NCBI GenBank assembly: GCA_022818135.1
Contig: JAFMSR010000029.1
Span: 682,001-746,000, forward strand
Direction: 5' to 3'
Source: Saxidomus purpurata
Taxonomy: Eukaryota; Mollusca; Bivalvia; Venerida; Veneridae
DNA: 64,000 bases
In this document: positions 1 through 40,264 of the stretch, in pieces
How the letters are laid out: each line of letters opens with the position of its first letter
Position numbering within the stretch: the first letter of the stretch is position 1
Notes under the pieces: model-generated
Told to the model about the DNA's origin: nothing
Database searches by the model: none
The model's input: only the letters and a program-made list of their open reading frames with translations
Made by a program: the position numbers and the translations under genes

Positions 1-1523
1 AGCTGTACAGGACTGTTCTTTTGATAAAAAGAAGTTAACCGATATGTGAACAATTGTTTAGATATGTGACTTGATATAAGACTACACAGTTGACCAAGAA
101 ATAGTAACTTCTTGTATTCTATTTCCGACTCCAGTGGCGCAACACCAGCTAAACTGAGACAAATATCAGTGCGTGTATAAGCCGGAATATTTTGTATATA
201 TTTGATGCAAAACCTATGTATTTTTTCAAGATGTAGTATCTGTGACTTATCTAAATCGGACCATAATTCAAAGCCGTAAAGGGCTCTCGGAAGTACGACC
301 TGTTTGTATTTTTTTTTGACGGATGAAGCCCATTATCATGTAAACCAACATTGATAAGTCCTTACAATGTATTTCTTAGTTTTCTGCACGCTTCGTCAGT
401 GTTAGGCGACGTTTTCAGATATTTATTACAAATGACTCCGAGATGCGTGTAATTCTCAACTTCTACAATATCACTTAAGCGCCATGTTCGATTAGTGAGA
501 TCATTTCTGGACTCATTGAAAACCATAATTCCGCATTTTGAAGGGCTGTAAAGGTATCGCCACTTACAAGAGTATTCATTACATATATCAAGCATCTTCT
601 GTAGACCTGTTTTAGACAATGATAGTAATACCATATCATCAGCGACAGTTAGAGAACTACAGTCTATATTAGCATTGCATAGACCATATCCAGAGTCTAC
701 CAGCTGTCGAATGAGACCGTCAATGTAGATTAAATACAGGAACGGACTGGTTATCCCCCCTTGTCTGGTACCTTGAAGGATTGGGAAGCTACGATCAGAT
801 AAGATATTTCTAACGCAAAGAACTGTGCAAACCAGAATACATGTTTAATATACACTGTAAAGTTTTAATATCTATACCGTTATGTATAAGTTTGTAAAAC
901 AGACCATTTAACCATACTCTGTCAAAGGCTTGCTTACTCTCCAAATAACACGCATATAGATTGTTCTTATTTTCTGTAGCAAAATAAATACATTCTCGTA
1001 GACTGAATGATGACATAAAACAACCGAGGCCATTTTGAAATCCGCTTTGTAATATATGAAGGCGTAGTGTTTCAGTAACCTGCATCCGTTGTAACAAAAT
1101 CTTTTCAAACAATTTTGGCAGTTAAAAGTTTAGCAAGAACTTTCCGAACTAAATTGCCACCATAGAGTATATGCTCATACGTAATATTGTCAGCGCCAGG
1201 TGCTTTGTTAACTGAATACCTAAGACTTCACTTATAATTGGCAGGCGTGTGACAACATTATCGAATATTTTGTGACATAACAGAGCAACGCCTCCTTTAC
1301 CCACTCTTCTGGTATCACCAACGATGAAATCATTGTCTGACACTGCATAACAAGAATAGGAACTGCTAATGCTATTTAAATCATGAAGATCTTTTGCATA
1401 TAACCAGTGTTCCGAAATGCTTAAAAAATCAATTGCATATGTATGTAAACAGTTAGCTAAATATATGCCACTTGTAACAACGCCAGTAGCGTTCCATGTG
1501 AATAGTTTAAGGTTTACTGACAT
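1..1523 (-). mobile_element. Truncated, frameshifted non-LTR (LINE) retrotransposon
   Basis: The minus strand reads as the coding region of a LINE, running off the left edge. It starts at an ATG at 1521-1523 with an AP-endonuclease-like N-terminus (about 1149-1523; motifs FTWNATGV, ISEHWL and RRVGKGGVAL). The rest of the endonuclease and the linker are missing. Reverse transcriptase follows in shifted frames: a block at about 810-1112 with QSGFQNG and an AFDRVW motif, then a block at about 362-800 with GTRQGGITSPF and VADD in place of YADD. The thumb and C-terminal part continues to position 1 (motifs RALYGFELW and KLLFLGQL). At least one frameshift, one internal deletion and the altered YADD mean it cannot be active. 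The clade is unclear, probably in the CR1/I/Jockey range. Confidence 0.88.
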
Positions 1524-1529
1524 GGTAAT

Positions 1530-1716
1530 TAATAATCGGTACTGATGGAGAAACTTTGAAATTTGAAAAGGCAGTTTTTGTCGAAAGATGATGAGAAATG
1601 ACGAGAAATGAAATGAAGTGGAGAGTCCAGCTTCCGGCGGGGTTCGAACCCAAGACTTTTCGCTCTTGCGTCCAGTGCACTAACCACTGAGCTATAGAGG
1701 ACTCACATCCATGCAA
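1530..1716 (-). mobile_element. tRNA-derived SINE fragment
   Basis: On the minus strand 1704-1623 resembles a tRNA: a box A-like TAGCTCAGTGGTTAG, a box B GGTTCGAACCC, and complementary GAGTCC and GGACTC ends. The anticodon arm does not fold properly and extra bases follow the T arm, so this is a SINE head or tRNA pseudogene, not a working tRNA. About 100 bp of unrelated tail follows toward 1530. It sits directly upstream of the LINE start at 1523. Confidence 0.65.
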
Positions 1717-2155
1717 TATTTCTGGTCTATTTTAAATGGTTTTGCTTTGAATACTGGGGTAAAAGGCGAAATGGCCAGAGTAGCATGATTGACACCTAAC
1801 AGCTATAAAATAAACCATGGCTAAATCCTCTGATTGCTGATAAGAACTTGTAGTCAGTAATTGATTTGTATAACTGATGTGAAGTCATTTATCAAGATGC
1901 AGAAGGACTTCAAAAATGTTCTCTTGTGAGATATTGAATAATATTCTAAGAAAGATTTTAAGGCCTACTCTACAATTTCAGGATTATGCTAGTTGCAGTT
2001 CACCACTGAAGTATAGTGTATATGAACCAATTTAAAAAATCATTGGTTTTTCGTCCGTGCATGGTAATTTAAAACAAAATATAAGAAAAAACTAATTATT
2101 AAAAGTCTGAGTTGATATCAATGAAGTGTTGTAATTAAGTATTAAAACTCGACCT
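1717..2155. other. No feature seen
   Basis: AT-rich sequence between the SINE and the TIR element. Both strands lack long open frames or recognisable protein motifs. Confidence 0.5.
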
Positions 2156-2604
2156 TTAAAGCGACTGCACTCCAGATGGACAAGTTACGCTAAAAAAAGA
2201 AAATTTTCAATTTCAAGAAAACAATTGTCATTACTGTATCAGGGGCATTGTATTATGATAACGTGACAAGTTTTCTAACAAAAGAAACAATTAAAATGTG
2301 TTGTTTTGCTTACTTTTATTGTAGAAAATATCACCCCGTGACTAACGGGGTGGGCTCTTTGGTATATCAATATTTTTAACTCGCATCAAATCAGCTGACT
2401 CCGTAGTGTAGTAGGTTAAGCCCCTGTAAATTTTTTGTAAGCGCAAAGATCCGAGTTCAAAACCTGGCTCGGGTAAATATTTTTTTCTACCTTTATTTTT
2501 AGCTCTTACACAAAGAAAATAATCTTGATGCTGACAAATTAAATATATATTGATTTTACCAAAAAATTAAACTTTACTAAGAATTTGGAGTGCAGTCGCT
2601 TTAA
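2156..2604. mobile_element. 449 bp non-autonomous TIR element (MITE-like)
   Basis: The two ends are perfect 19 bp inverted repeats: TTAAAGCGACTGCACTCCA at 2156-2174 and its reverse complement at 2586-2604. If the outer TTAA on each side is a target-site duplication, the element is TTAA-flanked with 15 bp TIRs (AGCGACTGCACTCCA), as in piggyBac-type MITEs. There is no coding capacity. Inside are a perfect hairpin (2332-2352, CACCCCGT...ACGGGGTG) and a tRNA-like module at 2396-2473. The superfamily is inferred only from the TTAA. Confidence 0.8.
2396..2473 (+). other. tRNA-like pol III promoter module inside the TIR element
   Basis: A box A-like segment (TAGTGTAGTAGGTTAAG) is followed about 45 bp later by a box B-like GAGTTCAAAACCT within GATCCGAGTTCAAAACCTGG. 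Stems are imperfect, so it is unlikely to be a functional tRNA. It suggests a SINE head captured by, or nested in, the TIR element. Confidence 0.5.
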
Positions 2605-5600
2605 TTCAAGTTTAAAGTATTTTTTATACTTTGTACAGCAAAGACATGCTTCTATCACAGTGCTCAGGTGTTCAGTTTTTAACAGTTATTATCAATAATT
2701 CAACCAAACTTATGTAATTGTTTCAATTCACCATTATTTCTTACTTATGTTTTAAAACATTGTAAAACTTATTTCAACAATTTTATACCTCCCAGTTATG
2801 ATCAGAAATTGATTGTTGGGAGTATCCCCGTAGATGTAGATATTGAAAATTGTAAATGTATTTCAAGGAAATCTGTTTAAGTCTTGCAACAAGCATCTGT
2901 TTCTTTGCTGTAACAAAGCCATTAAGGTACCACATACGAGAATGCAAGCCAAATAATAACTGAAATAATTTTATAAGCACCCACTAAAATTTCCCAATGC
3001 CCTAAACCCCTGTTAGTATTGTACACTCAACAACTTTTCTAAGTATGCACCTCAATTATGTGTGATAACAAAGTCATTTTGAAGGATACGGTCAAGAAAA
3101 TTTGTCAACAAATTATTGGATTCATTCTCTCAATACTCGGTATAAAGTTGATGAGCATGACTGGTGATTTCATTATCTCAGAGAATTTACATAACCACAC
3201 CCCTAAATGTGAAATTCACAAAACTGTAAATTATGGTAAACTTAAATTTCTACTAAATTATCTAGAACAGTAAAGTATTTGTTAAAAACGGTTTCTGGTA
3301 CCAATTTCAAATATCCCGCTTTGATAAAAAATATCCTCTCAACACTAAATTTATTGACGGAGTTGATCTGTCTAACCTTATAAGAATTTCCTTTCCCATG
3401 CATTTATCCAACAAACCTCGTCAATTGGATCAATTGGTTCAATACAGTGCTGTATTTCTCCAAAGTGATGTTTTCACACCACAAACTGACCATTAGAGAT
3501 TCATGAAAAGTACCATTAAAAAAATACGATTTTACTGGAAAAAAACAATTATGCAGCAATAAACTTAGGTACAGTGCAAAAAAATTGAACATTTTTTCAG
3601 AAAAAATATTTTGACCTACATTTTGTTGCTAAATAGGCAAATTGTGCGATATGCCAAAATGGAGGTAGGGGTACAAAAATCGTCATTTCTCAAAAACTGT
3701 TGAAGAAATTTACTTAATTAAAACTTTTTTTACAAAGAGAATTGTTAGGATATAACAATACAGTAATAAAATGTTCCTGCTACAGTTCTTTGTTACATAT
3801 CTATGCCGTCATATCTTAAAGCACGTCAAAATCTAAAACAAAAACAAACAAATTTTATCAGTTTTTATTGAATTTCTTTCTTACATGCACATTGACCTCC
3901 ATATTTTATTTTTGCATTCTAAGACAAAAGTATTAATCAAACTGTATGCAATATCTCAGAAACGTTGTTATTCCTTTACCATGAAAAAGATTAGTTATCA
4001 AAAATTGAAAATTTAGTAAAGTGGGTGGGGTAACAATAAGGAGCGTAATATTTATTCAGATGATGATAAAGATACCACTATATCAAATTTGTCATCCTAA
4101 AGTATGACATATTACATGAGAAAATATGGAAAATTGATTATTGGTCCATATTGATTACAAAAGTTTACAATACCCAAATTCTAGCTAATGTTGATTTAGC
4201 ACCTTGATTTGATAGTGTATCCATAAAGATTAATATTGCGAAAAAGTTAAGTCATCGGCCCATCATTATTTTTCCAGAAATTAGCTAGCAATATCTTAGT
4301 CAATATAAAAAATACGGTCAATATTTTTTTTGTTATTTTGATTTTCAGCAGTGAACCCCCCTAAAATTTGTTTATGTACACATATACAATCTGTAACATT
4401 TATACATTCATGCGTGTACATATATGTTGTACCTATCACATAGGACACGACGAAAAAACATACACGTAGCGTATGTTCGTTAAATTCCGTAAACATAGTC
4501 CATAAAGATAAAAATGCGATGCTATCGATTTACTGAACTAGGACTGTCACGTTTACATGTGTAAAGGGAGTCACTTCGTTTTTTGCAAGTGCATGATTAT
4601 GAATATAACTATCCGTTTAAAATGATCTAGACACTGAAAGATAGTAAGCTGATCATTTATTATATTGTTGAGTTCAAATTATATTTATTTTAAGATAGAT
4701 CTGCAAATATCAATTCTTTATGAAAACATTCATTTCTGTCTAGTTAGATTTTCGCGTTTCAACTTTTAAAGTGAGATAAACGCATGTAAATTGATCCGTT
4801 TCGTTTGTTATTGTTCGTTAACGTGTAAAAAATTCTGTAAACCTAACATCCCTATAATGAAAACAGCGTGTATGAAACAAATACATTTTTTGTGTGCCCA
4901 ACAAAAACAATAGATATTGCAAAAACACAGACACATAATAAGATATGTATTTCATTACTGCTGTGAATATTAAATAAAAAAACAAAATATATTTCATTCA
5001 GAATCAAAATAGTGTTTGGTTGGAGCATCATGTCCCTTACTCCCTCTATCAAGTCGTTCATTAAGGAGTCAATCTTGTTTTTATTTGTGTTAATGTATCG
5101 TTACTGTATCATAGACTTCATTAAGAAGTAAGTAAAGTTCACGTCAACCAACATACCAAAGAAATCGATTCTACCGTGTAATAGTTTGTTCTCGCCTTCT
5201 TCTTACAACGCAAAAAGATTTTGCAGTAAGGACTTTGATTATGATAATTTTGAACATATTTATAAATATTGTTTACCACCTCATCGTTAGGAAAAAGCAT
5301 CATTTATGTACACAAAAACAGAATCATCAAGTACATACAGGCACATAACAGATTTACACACTTTTTAAATGCATGACGCATAATGTTTTAATAGGCTTAA
5401 ATTATTTATGCTTTGGATATATAGCGTAAAGAATGATTTGCACAACATACAGTAGAACGTTGAAATGTATGTGGAATAATAATGTAATACAGAAATACCG
5501 TATTTAAATACGGAGATATGGGACACAGTAAAACTTATCATCCCTTATGTTTATGTCGAACTTCGATGCAAGTCGTTAAATGAAACACTATTTTACATAA

Positions 5601-6354
5601 TGTAAATGCTAAATTCACCGTTTCAAAACTTTACAGCTGTCTTTATTATCGCTAAAATTGGATGCAAAAAAATCAATTTGTAAATAAAAACCTACACATG
5701 GAGGTCAAATATTTTCACACAAACTGAAATTGTAAAACACCGAATGATTGAAATATTTTTTACAGAGACCGGTTCTGAAATAATTGACAACAACATATCT
5801 ATTTAATGTATTTACTATACGCTGCTTGTCAACGACTGTCTGGTCAAACTTTTAACCAAATATTCGACCTACTCACCAAAAGCATTCCGATTTATTATAG
5901 ATTACCATGGGCATATTCATGTTTCTCACTTGAAACAAATCATCCCAAATGCTTACAGATTTATCAAATAGTTGATGTATCTTGTAACAGTAAAGCTACA
6001 AGTCAGTGGCGAAATCTAAATATAACTTAGAGTCAAAAGTTGCATTGTTTAATGTACCACATTACAACTAATTTTTGATTTCGCAGTAAGGTGACATTAA
6101 TTTATCTTTCTACCTTTTAACTTCTCTACATGGAAATAATTTAGTAATTTATGTTTTAAATATGCAATAAACCTTTCAAAGTTTCAAACGAAATATTTGA
6201 ACGGAAAGTAAAACTGTAACGTGTACACACGAATAGTAAATCACGTTCTGATGACCATGCCTTTGACCATATGTTTTAAGTACCAATTTTCGAAACATGC
6301 TGCTTGATTCGGACAACATATCTTAATATGTAACACGTATAGTGATTATTACAC
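2605..6354. other. Intergenic, no supported gene
   Basis: Very AT-rich DNA downstream of the NXPE stop codon. Short open frames occur on both strands (for example 3058-3273 plus and 5806-6030 plus) but show no family motif, codon bias or splice context. The 3' UTR of the NXPE gene should occupy the right end of this stretch. Confidence 0.55.
5891..5896 (-). promoter_or_regulatory. Possible polyadenylation signal of the NXPE-family gene
   Basis: AATAAA on the minus strand about 460 bp downstream of the NXPE stop codon. A second AATAAA lies near 5641-5646. In DNA this AT-rich such hexamers arise by chance, so this is only a candidate. Confidence 0.3.
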
Positions 6355-34464
<28,110 letters not shown>

Positions 34465-34569
34465 GCTTACTATTCGAGACAAAAGTCTGAAACAAAACAA
34501 TTGATGGCAGAACAAATGGAATCTCTTTCCGCAGAAAAAACTTATACAGAAATATGCATGCCGGTTCAA

Positions 34570-35154
34570 ACGAAGTATTTTTACAGAAATAACTGAAAAA
34601 CGAATATCTTGCTAAATGTAAATAACAAAAAACCCTTAAAAGCTAATGTACCTTTACTGTAAATATACATACGGTTCAAGTGTTTATTATGTAAACCATT
34701 GAGCAATATGATGATGCATTGGCCAAGTGCCCTTAAACTTAGACGATATACCTTCCACGACTAAAATTCAACAGATGAGGGAAAGGTCGTTGCTTTTCCG
34801 TTAATTTTGACGAATGACGTTTTTATTTTTACAAGCATGTATTTATCTTTACTGAAAATGCAACTCTTGACCTACCATTTTATATAAAAGATCCAATTTT
34901 TGTTATCCAATATTATTTCCAACATAGTTAAAGATAGTTCAAAGAAACTTACTCAAAAATTATCGCCATTTTAGTCGACTTTCTTATAATTCCCCAATGA
35001 CAACAGTTGTAATGTTTCATTTGCAATATGTAACAGTGATCAGAAATATGTATAAGTTATAGGTCAATATTACAGAAATAAGCAAATTTATTGCGAGGGA
35101 GCTTCTTAAGTTGTTTATTCCTGTTATATGGACCTGTAAGCGGCTTACAATTTT
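34570..35154. other. NXPE upstream region, no feature
   Basis: 5' flank and presumably promoter of the NXPE gene, inside duplication copy 1 and repeated at about 42716-43300. No confident core promoter motif can be assigned. Confidence 0.4.
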
Positions 35155-35493
35155 TTATAAATATATTGTAACACATGATTTGTCTCGACATGCCGTAAGT
35201 AGAAAACTTTGAATGTATGTCATATCAATATTTGTGTTGATGATACATGTTCTTACAGTTAAGTGACTGAAATAATGCAGAAGACTATAACATTGCCGAC
35301 TCAAGTTATTACAGACCAAGCTTCCTTCCAGTAGACAGTCGTACCCATGCCCTGCGTGGAACTTAAAACACTTCACTGGTCTATTTAGAGGCCAAATACA
35401 GCAGATACAGACATAGGAGTCTCGATCACTACCGGCACTGCGTCGTCTACATTTACATGAAGGAAACCTAGTTCCCATGAGCTTCATATACAA
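35155..35493 (-). CDS. Cys-rich 112-residue open frame, unrecognised
   Basis: Open frame with about ten Cys (CKC, CICC, KCFKFHAGHGYDCLLEG). No signal peptide or known fold recognised. A possible donor (CT|GTAAGAAC at about 35258) lies inside it. It could be an exon of an unknown gene or chance. The identical copy at 43301-43639 comes from duplication, so it is no evidence of selection. Confidence 0.25.
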   Translation of the reverse strand: MYMKLMGTRFPSCKCRRRSAGSDRDSYVCICCIWPLNRPVKCFKFHAGHGYDCLLEGSLVCNNLSRQCYSLLHYFSHLTVRTCIINTNIDMTYIQSFLLTACRDKSCVTIYL

Positions 35494-35517
35494 TACTTAC
35501 CCCGACTGTACTAAAAT

Positions 35518-35605
35518 CAAAAATAATATCAAACAGGGAATGCCACGTACCAAAAACGCAGCCTCCCCAAAACGAGCCCCACAGCACCCAGAAGTGCACA
35601 CCACC

Positions 35606-35643
<38 letters not shown>

Positions 35644-35756
35644 CACACACACACAACACACACACACACAATCATGTACACACACAAACATACACTACCA
35701 ACACACACTAGCATACAAAGCAAACACACGAGGACAAAACGAACAATTAAAGGAAC
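35518..35756 (+). repeat. CA/TG-core element, copy 3 (CA strand)
   Basis: Both arms present, with an interrupted (AC)n core. It forms an inverted pair with 41422-41677 in the same duplicated unit. Confidence 0.88.
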
Positions 35757-35850
35757 ACAGTGGGGCACCATAGCCATACATGGGGCACCATAGCCGCCAG
35801 AGCCACCATAGCCATACATGGGGCACGATAGCCACCAGAGCCATACACTG
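35754..35850 (+). repeat. GGGGCACCATAGCC tandem repeat
   Basis: Units CATACATGGGGCACCATAGC and CCAGAGCCACCATAGCC alternate about three times; repeated at about 43896-43992. Confidence 0.8.
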
Positions 35851-37390
35851 TCCCTCTGTCAGCTTACCGGACCGTTCATCTGCATTCTAGCACCTCTGGC
35901 CTGACCTGTGTTGCAAAACTAGTTCCTACTTAGATGCATGGTCTATCGAATCATCTCGCTGATTCGGCAACAATGCAGCTCAGTGAATTTCATCAGTCAT
36001 CGTGAATCGGAATGAGCTCCAGGAAGTCAGAGCTGAGCAGGATATAAACTTTTCAGATTCCAATAGACTATAGCCAATCCAGGCACGGACTGAACAATGC
36101 GTATACCCTGTGCATTCAGTTATTCAAATCTCAAAATTACTCATTGCCATAATATGGTCTGGTTTAAAATAGTAATTTCTGGCATAGCACCTATTTACCC
36201 CATCACCTTACTTAGTGCTAACTAATAACGTTTGCTAAATTATTCACCCCAGGGCAATCTTTAGATAAACGGTTTTCGATTGGCTTTAAATATTACTCTA
36301 TTAGGCTGTTTATTACGACCTCAATGTATTGGCTTAACCTAGTGACACCTACAGACAAGCACCCGGTTAACCTGCCTGTCATTCCCCATTTCGATCCCTA
36401 TTACTGAGTGTTAAATATGCAATATACCCATCTTAATCTAAATCAGCATGGCGCCTGTTGTGCAGGATTTCAACCCGCAGCCACACAACCTATATCAAGG
36501 ATGTCAGATACTGTAACCCAATAATTATTAGCGATTAATTAATTTTTAATATATCCAAGGAAGGAAGTGAAGCTTTAAAAGTAGTTTGCGTGAAAACAGT
36601 CCGCAGGATTTCGTCAATAAATTGGCGATTTTGTTAAATAACTTGTATAGACATTGTTGATGCACAGCTACAAGATAGGATATTCGAATTTAATGGACAT
36701 TTTGTAAGCTGTTTTTGAATGAAATACTGTCATAAAGCATTGAAAAACACAAGTTTAGAGAAAATAATATTTAGTTATAAATTAGGTGTCACATCGGTAT
36801 TTTTTGTTTCCGAGCGTTTTGACCATAGATTTCTGATGTAGATAGGAATATGACTAACTCTAACCAAATGATAATTAAGTAAATCTTAAGTTTGGTCATG
36901 TCTGCCTATGTAATGAACACAGAACTCCCATAAAGCATGTGCTCAGTCTAAAAGTTATACATCCTGCTTAAACAAACATTTCCTTTATGACAGAAATTAT
37001 TTGTTTTAAAGAAGACAAAATTTTATTGATATTTTTTAATTTATTTGAAAATAAAGGTTTTCTACCAGCAATGTGAAGGAGAGTTAAAGGCTTGATAATA
37101 ATGAACGTGTGGTTTGGACCAGTCCATGCACTAAAGGTTGGGCCTAGGCCAATTCAGGTACCGGGACCAAAGAGATTCTCAAGGAGCTGTTGCATTAGAT
37201 ACACCAGATAGATGATTTGCATTTTGCACTTACTTTTAATTGCTGTTGTATGTTTATACATGGAAGACTAAACTGACGTCATATAAAACGTGACACGAAA
37301 GAGCGCGTTATCTTAATTTTACGCCATTTATGACACACAGTAACGTTTATATGGAATTTTACATGACGTCTAGTAAAGGTTTAATAAATT
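35851..37390. other. No feature seen
   Basis: 1.5 kb of single-copy-looking DNA inside the duplicated unit, with a counterpart at about 43993-45532. No long open frames. Confidence 0.45.
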
Positions 37391-37396
37391 GAATAC

Positions 37397-37538
37397 TATA
37401 ACAGTCGGTTGATCTGCGGATGTATCTTTTTCGTTGACTGCATAGTGCATGATCACAGTCGAGGCGCCGCCTTTCGTGAATCGGAACTATACAGCCTACT
37501 TAAAAGATACGACTCCGCCGATCAACCGACTGTTATAA
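37397..37538. repeat. 142 bp hairpin with about 35 bp arms
   Basis: The left arm 37397-37430 (TATAACAGTCGGTTGATC...) pairs with 37503-37538. The loop of about 72 bp includes GAGGCGCCGCCTTTC. Confidence 0.85.
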
Positions 37539-37876
37539 TATCCCGTTTATATTAGGTAAGTTTCAAGACCATGTTAGTTCTTTTTAAATAGTTAGATTGT
37601 TCTTGATTTCATTCTGTAAGTTTGTATATTTGAGATCGTTTTCTTAAAACTGTTATCTAACATTTTGTGTGGAAATCATAATATATAGAATACAGTAGAA
37701 ATGTTACTGTGTAAAAGGCGGCGGTTTGAATACAGCTGTTATCTTGTTTGATTCCTCTTACTGTATTTTAACTTTAATTTTCGGAGCGGTTTTAATTTAG
37801 ACAAAACTGCAAATCGTAATTATGCAATATTGCGTCACTAATTAAGAATATGATTAGTCTAATTCATTCTACTGAG

Positions 37877-38575
37877 ACTGCTGGTTGGTGTCGGATGATA
37901 GAATCTTGAACAGAACAGAATACAGATACTAAATTAAAATGCCTATGTCTGCACCTAAAACTATGTAGAACGTTAGAGTCAGCTTGGTGATAGTTGTATT
38001 TTTGTGCACAGAGATATATGCTTCGTCTCGGGTACCGGTGTTTGATTTAAGAATTACATAAATATTCTTTATTGACTCTAATAGCTTCGATCCAACCACA
38101 CTTTATTAGGTACAGAAGTATGGTATAAAAATACCCAGCAAACAATAAATCAGATAATTTAATGAAAATAAATTAGTATAAAACAGCATCAAGTGAAGTT
38201 TACATCAGTCACACATTGAGGGTCGTTGACAGGGCCCGCTCTTGTAAACTTAGCTGATGTAATATTACGTTAGTTTGTTGTGCTATGCAGCCAGTGTAGT
38301 AAGGGGATCAAATACCAAAAGAAATAAGTTAATTCAAATAACATTACCAAAAAGTGACATTTCGGCTTGAAAGTATTTCATTAAAACTGGAAGGAGAGCG
38401 GTGGTGTAGAGGTCGTGTAGAGGTTACGGTGTATGCCGCTCATCCCGGAGTTACGGGTTCGAGCCCCACTGGAGTCACGACCGTACCTCCTCATATGAAA
38501 CCAGCACTGGCTTTTGCAAAAAGCAGACTCGATAAGCTACAAGCTTTCTTCACAATCGAGCTGAAGTAAATAAGT
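37877..38575 (+). repeat. 0.7 kb repeat block with tRNA-like SINE head
   Basis: The end at 38400-38472 has box A-like TGGTGTAGAGG and box B GGGTTCGAGCCCC (tRNA-like). The rest, from TGAGACTGCTGGTTGGTG on, is non-coding. The whole block recurs inverted and diverged at 56993-57712. The open frame at 38354-38569 is a by-product. Confidence 0.75.
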
Positions 38576-38964
38576 TTAAACTAAACTAAAACTGGTTCTT
38601 GTTTCAATTTTGCTGTAATAAGCGAACTGCTAAATGTTACTGTTAATCAGGTACTCGGCCTTATGTATGGTTCTAAACAAGAAACTTGTACATGTGCCTA
38701 ACTTATTTTCTAATTTTTAATATAAGCTCTGTTTTGTATATAAACTCAAAACTATGTAAAAATAGTCAATTTGGAGCGAGAAAATCAGAATACGCGTTTA
38801 TATGTGTTTAAGAGTACAATATATATAACTTAAAAGTGATTTCTGACGACCTACAAAAATGTTTAAAGTGAAATGGAACTAAACCGGACATGCACAGTAA
38901 CACCATCTGCGCATATGAAAACTGTATCTATCAATGTCAGAGTAGGCATTCATTAGAATTTTGG

Positions 38965-39640
38965 TACCTTCTTATCCCCAAGTTTCCCTGGTCGCAAACT
39001 TAGCCCCGTTTTCCGGTCTAGTATCCTCACGTCCTGGTAAATCCGTGTTTAGATACCCGGTGAACTGAGCCCCTTATCCCCAAGTTTACCCGGACACAAA
39101 TGAAGCCACGTACCCCGACCTAGTGTCCTTGTGCACCCTGGTAACCCCGTACTTAGTTGTTCCCCACAGCCACGCGAAATAAGCCTTTTATTCCCTTGTG
39201 TCCCTGAAGCCCCTATTAACGGCGTGTCCCAAAGTTTCCCCGCAGATCCGTGAACTAAACTTCATATTCCGTCGTTTCAAGAATGACCCTGGTTACACCG
39301 CTTCCTGAGGTGTATCCTCAACACTAGTATCAACAAAGCCCGTGAAAATAAGCACCTTCTCAGCGGGGACACACGGAGAGGCAAAGCAACCTGAGGCTGT
39401 GTTGATACTGAGACAGGGGGCTTATTGTTTGGGGTTGCAGGGATATTAACAAAGTCGTGGAAATAGATACTCTGTGAAACTAGGTGACATAGAGCTTAAC
39501 TCATCGCCATTCGGGGATACTCGTGTAGGCAATGTAACCTAGCGCTGCGCTGATGCTTGGAGACATGGAGCTGACGGAATACTGAAAGAAGCGGTTAACT
39601 CATTGCCAAATTGATACTATGGGATATGAGGCAGGGTTAC
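38965..39640. repeat. C-rich then G-rich imperfect inverted region
   Basis: C-rich units about 100 bp apart (CTTATCCCCAAGTTTCCC at 38970 and CTTATCCCCAAGTTTACCC at 39072) lead into a G-rich mirror. AGTATCAACA...AATAAGC at about 39322 pairs with GTGTTGATACT...GGGCTTATTG at about 39393. Counterpart at 47107-47782. Confidence 0.55.
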
Positions 39641-39744
39641 CAGGACTGCATTCTTCAAATTTTCAGAATAATACTATAACTAGATGGGTGTTCAGTTGAA
39701 CACTTGTGTCGCCCTCTTACGTTATGTTAGAATAACCAATAGTT

Positions 39745-40190
39745 TAGTACAAAAAGGAGAATAACTCTTTCAAAAATGACCTCGATATACAAAATTTGGC
39801 AGTATCACGTCCCTCTTGTCATTAGCAATGCAAGCTGAAAGCTTACTGAAGGAAATGAGAAAGTTATATTCAACTTTAAGTTTTCATGATAAATTCTAAG
39901 TACAAAAAGGGGCAAAACTCTGTCAAATATGACCTTGACCTACACAATTTGGCGGCATCACAACCCTTTTGTCATAAGCAATACAATTTGAAAATTTTAT
40001 AAAGAAATTTAAAGAAATGGCAAAGTTATATCCAAAATCTAAGTACAAAAAGGGGCATTACTCTGTCAAATATGACCTTGGCCTACAACATTTGGCGGCA
40101 TCACGACCCTAATGTCATAAGCAATGCAATTTGAAAATTAGATGAAAAAATCTTAAGATATGGCAAAGTTATAGCCAACGTTAAGTTTAT
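39745..40190 (+). repeat. Three tandem units of about 148 bp
   Basis: AAGTACAAAAAGGGGCA starts units at 39748 (variant), 39898 and 40044. Each has CTCTGTCAAATATGACCTTG, TTTGGCGGCATCAC and GGCAAAGTTATA. It ends with GGACGGACCGACAGACCGAC. Counterpart at 47887-48332. Confidence 0.8.
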
Positions 40191-40264
40191 GTTACGGACG
40201 GACCGACAGACCGACAGACAAAGCTATCCGGACGTACCGCCGTAGTCTGGTTCCCGACTTCCTA

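Noticed and set aside
1507..1716. 69-residue minus-strand open frame
   Set aside because: It is the translation of a tRNA-derived SINE, not a gene.
2396..2473. Functional tRNA gene (and those at 1623, 30720, 32100, 38400, 59195)
   Set aside because: Box A and box B are present but anticodon or T-arm stems and spacing do not fold as a tRNA.
5806..6030. 74-residue plus-strand open frame downstream of NXPE
   Set aside because: No motif or splice context; likely chance or antisense to the 3' UTR.
34465..34569. Upstream in-frame ATG as NXPE start
   Set aside because: It would put 35 Cys/Phe-rich residues before the signal-anchor and would cross the duplication breakpoint; the ATG at 34462-34464 gives a normal N-terminus. 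Not fully excluded.
38354..38569. 71-residue open frame, also at 46496 and 56992
   Set aside because: It follows the tRNA-like repeat block in all three places.
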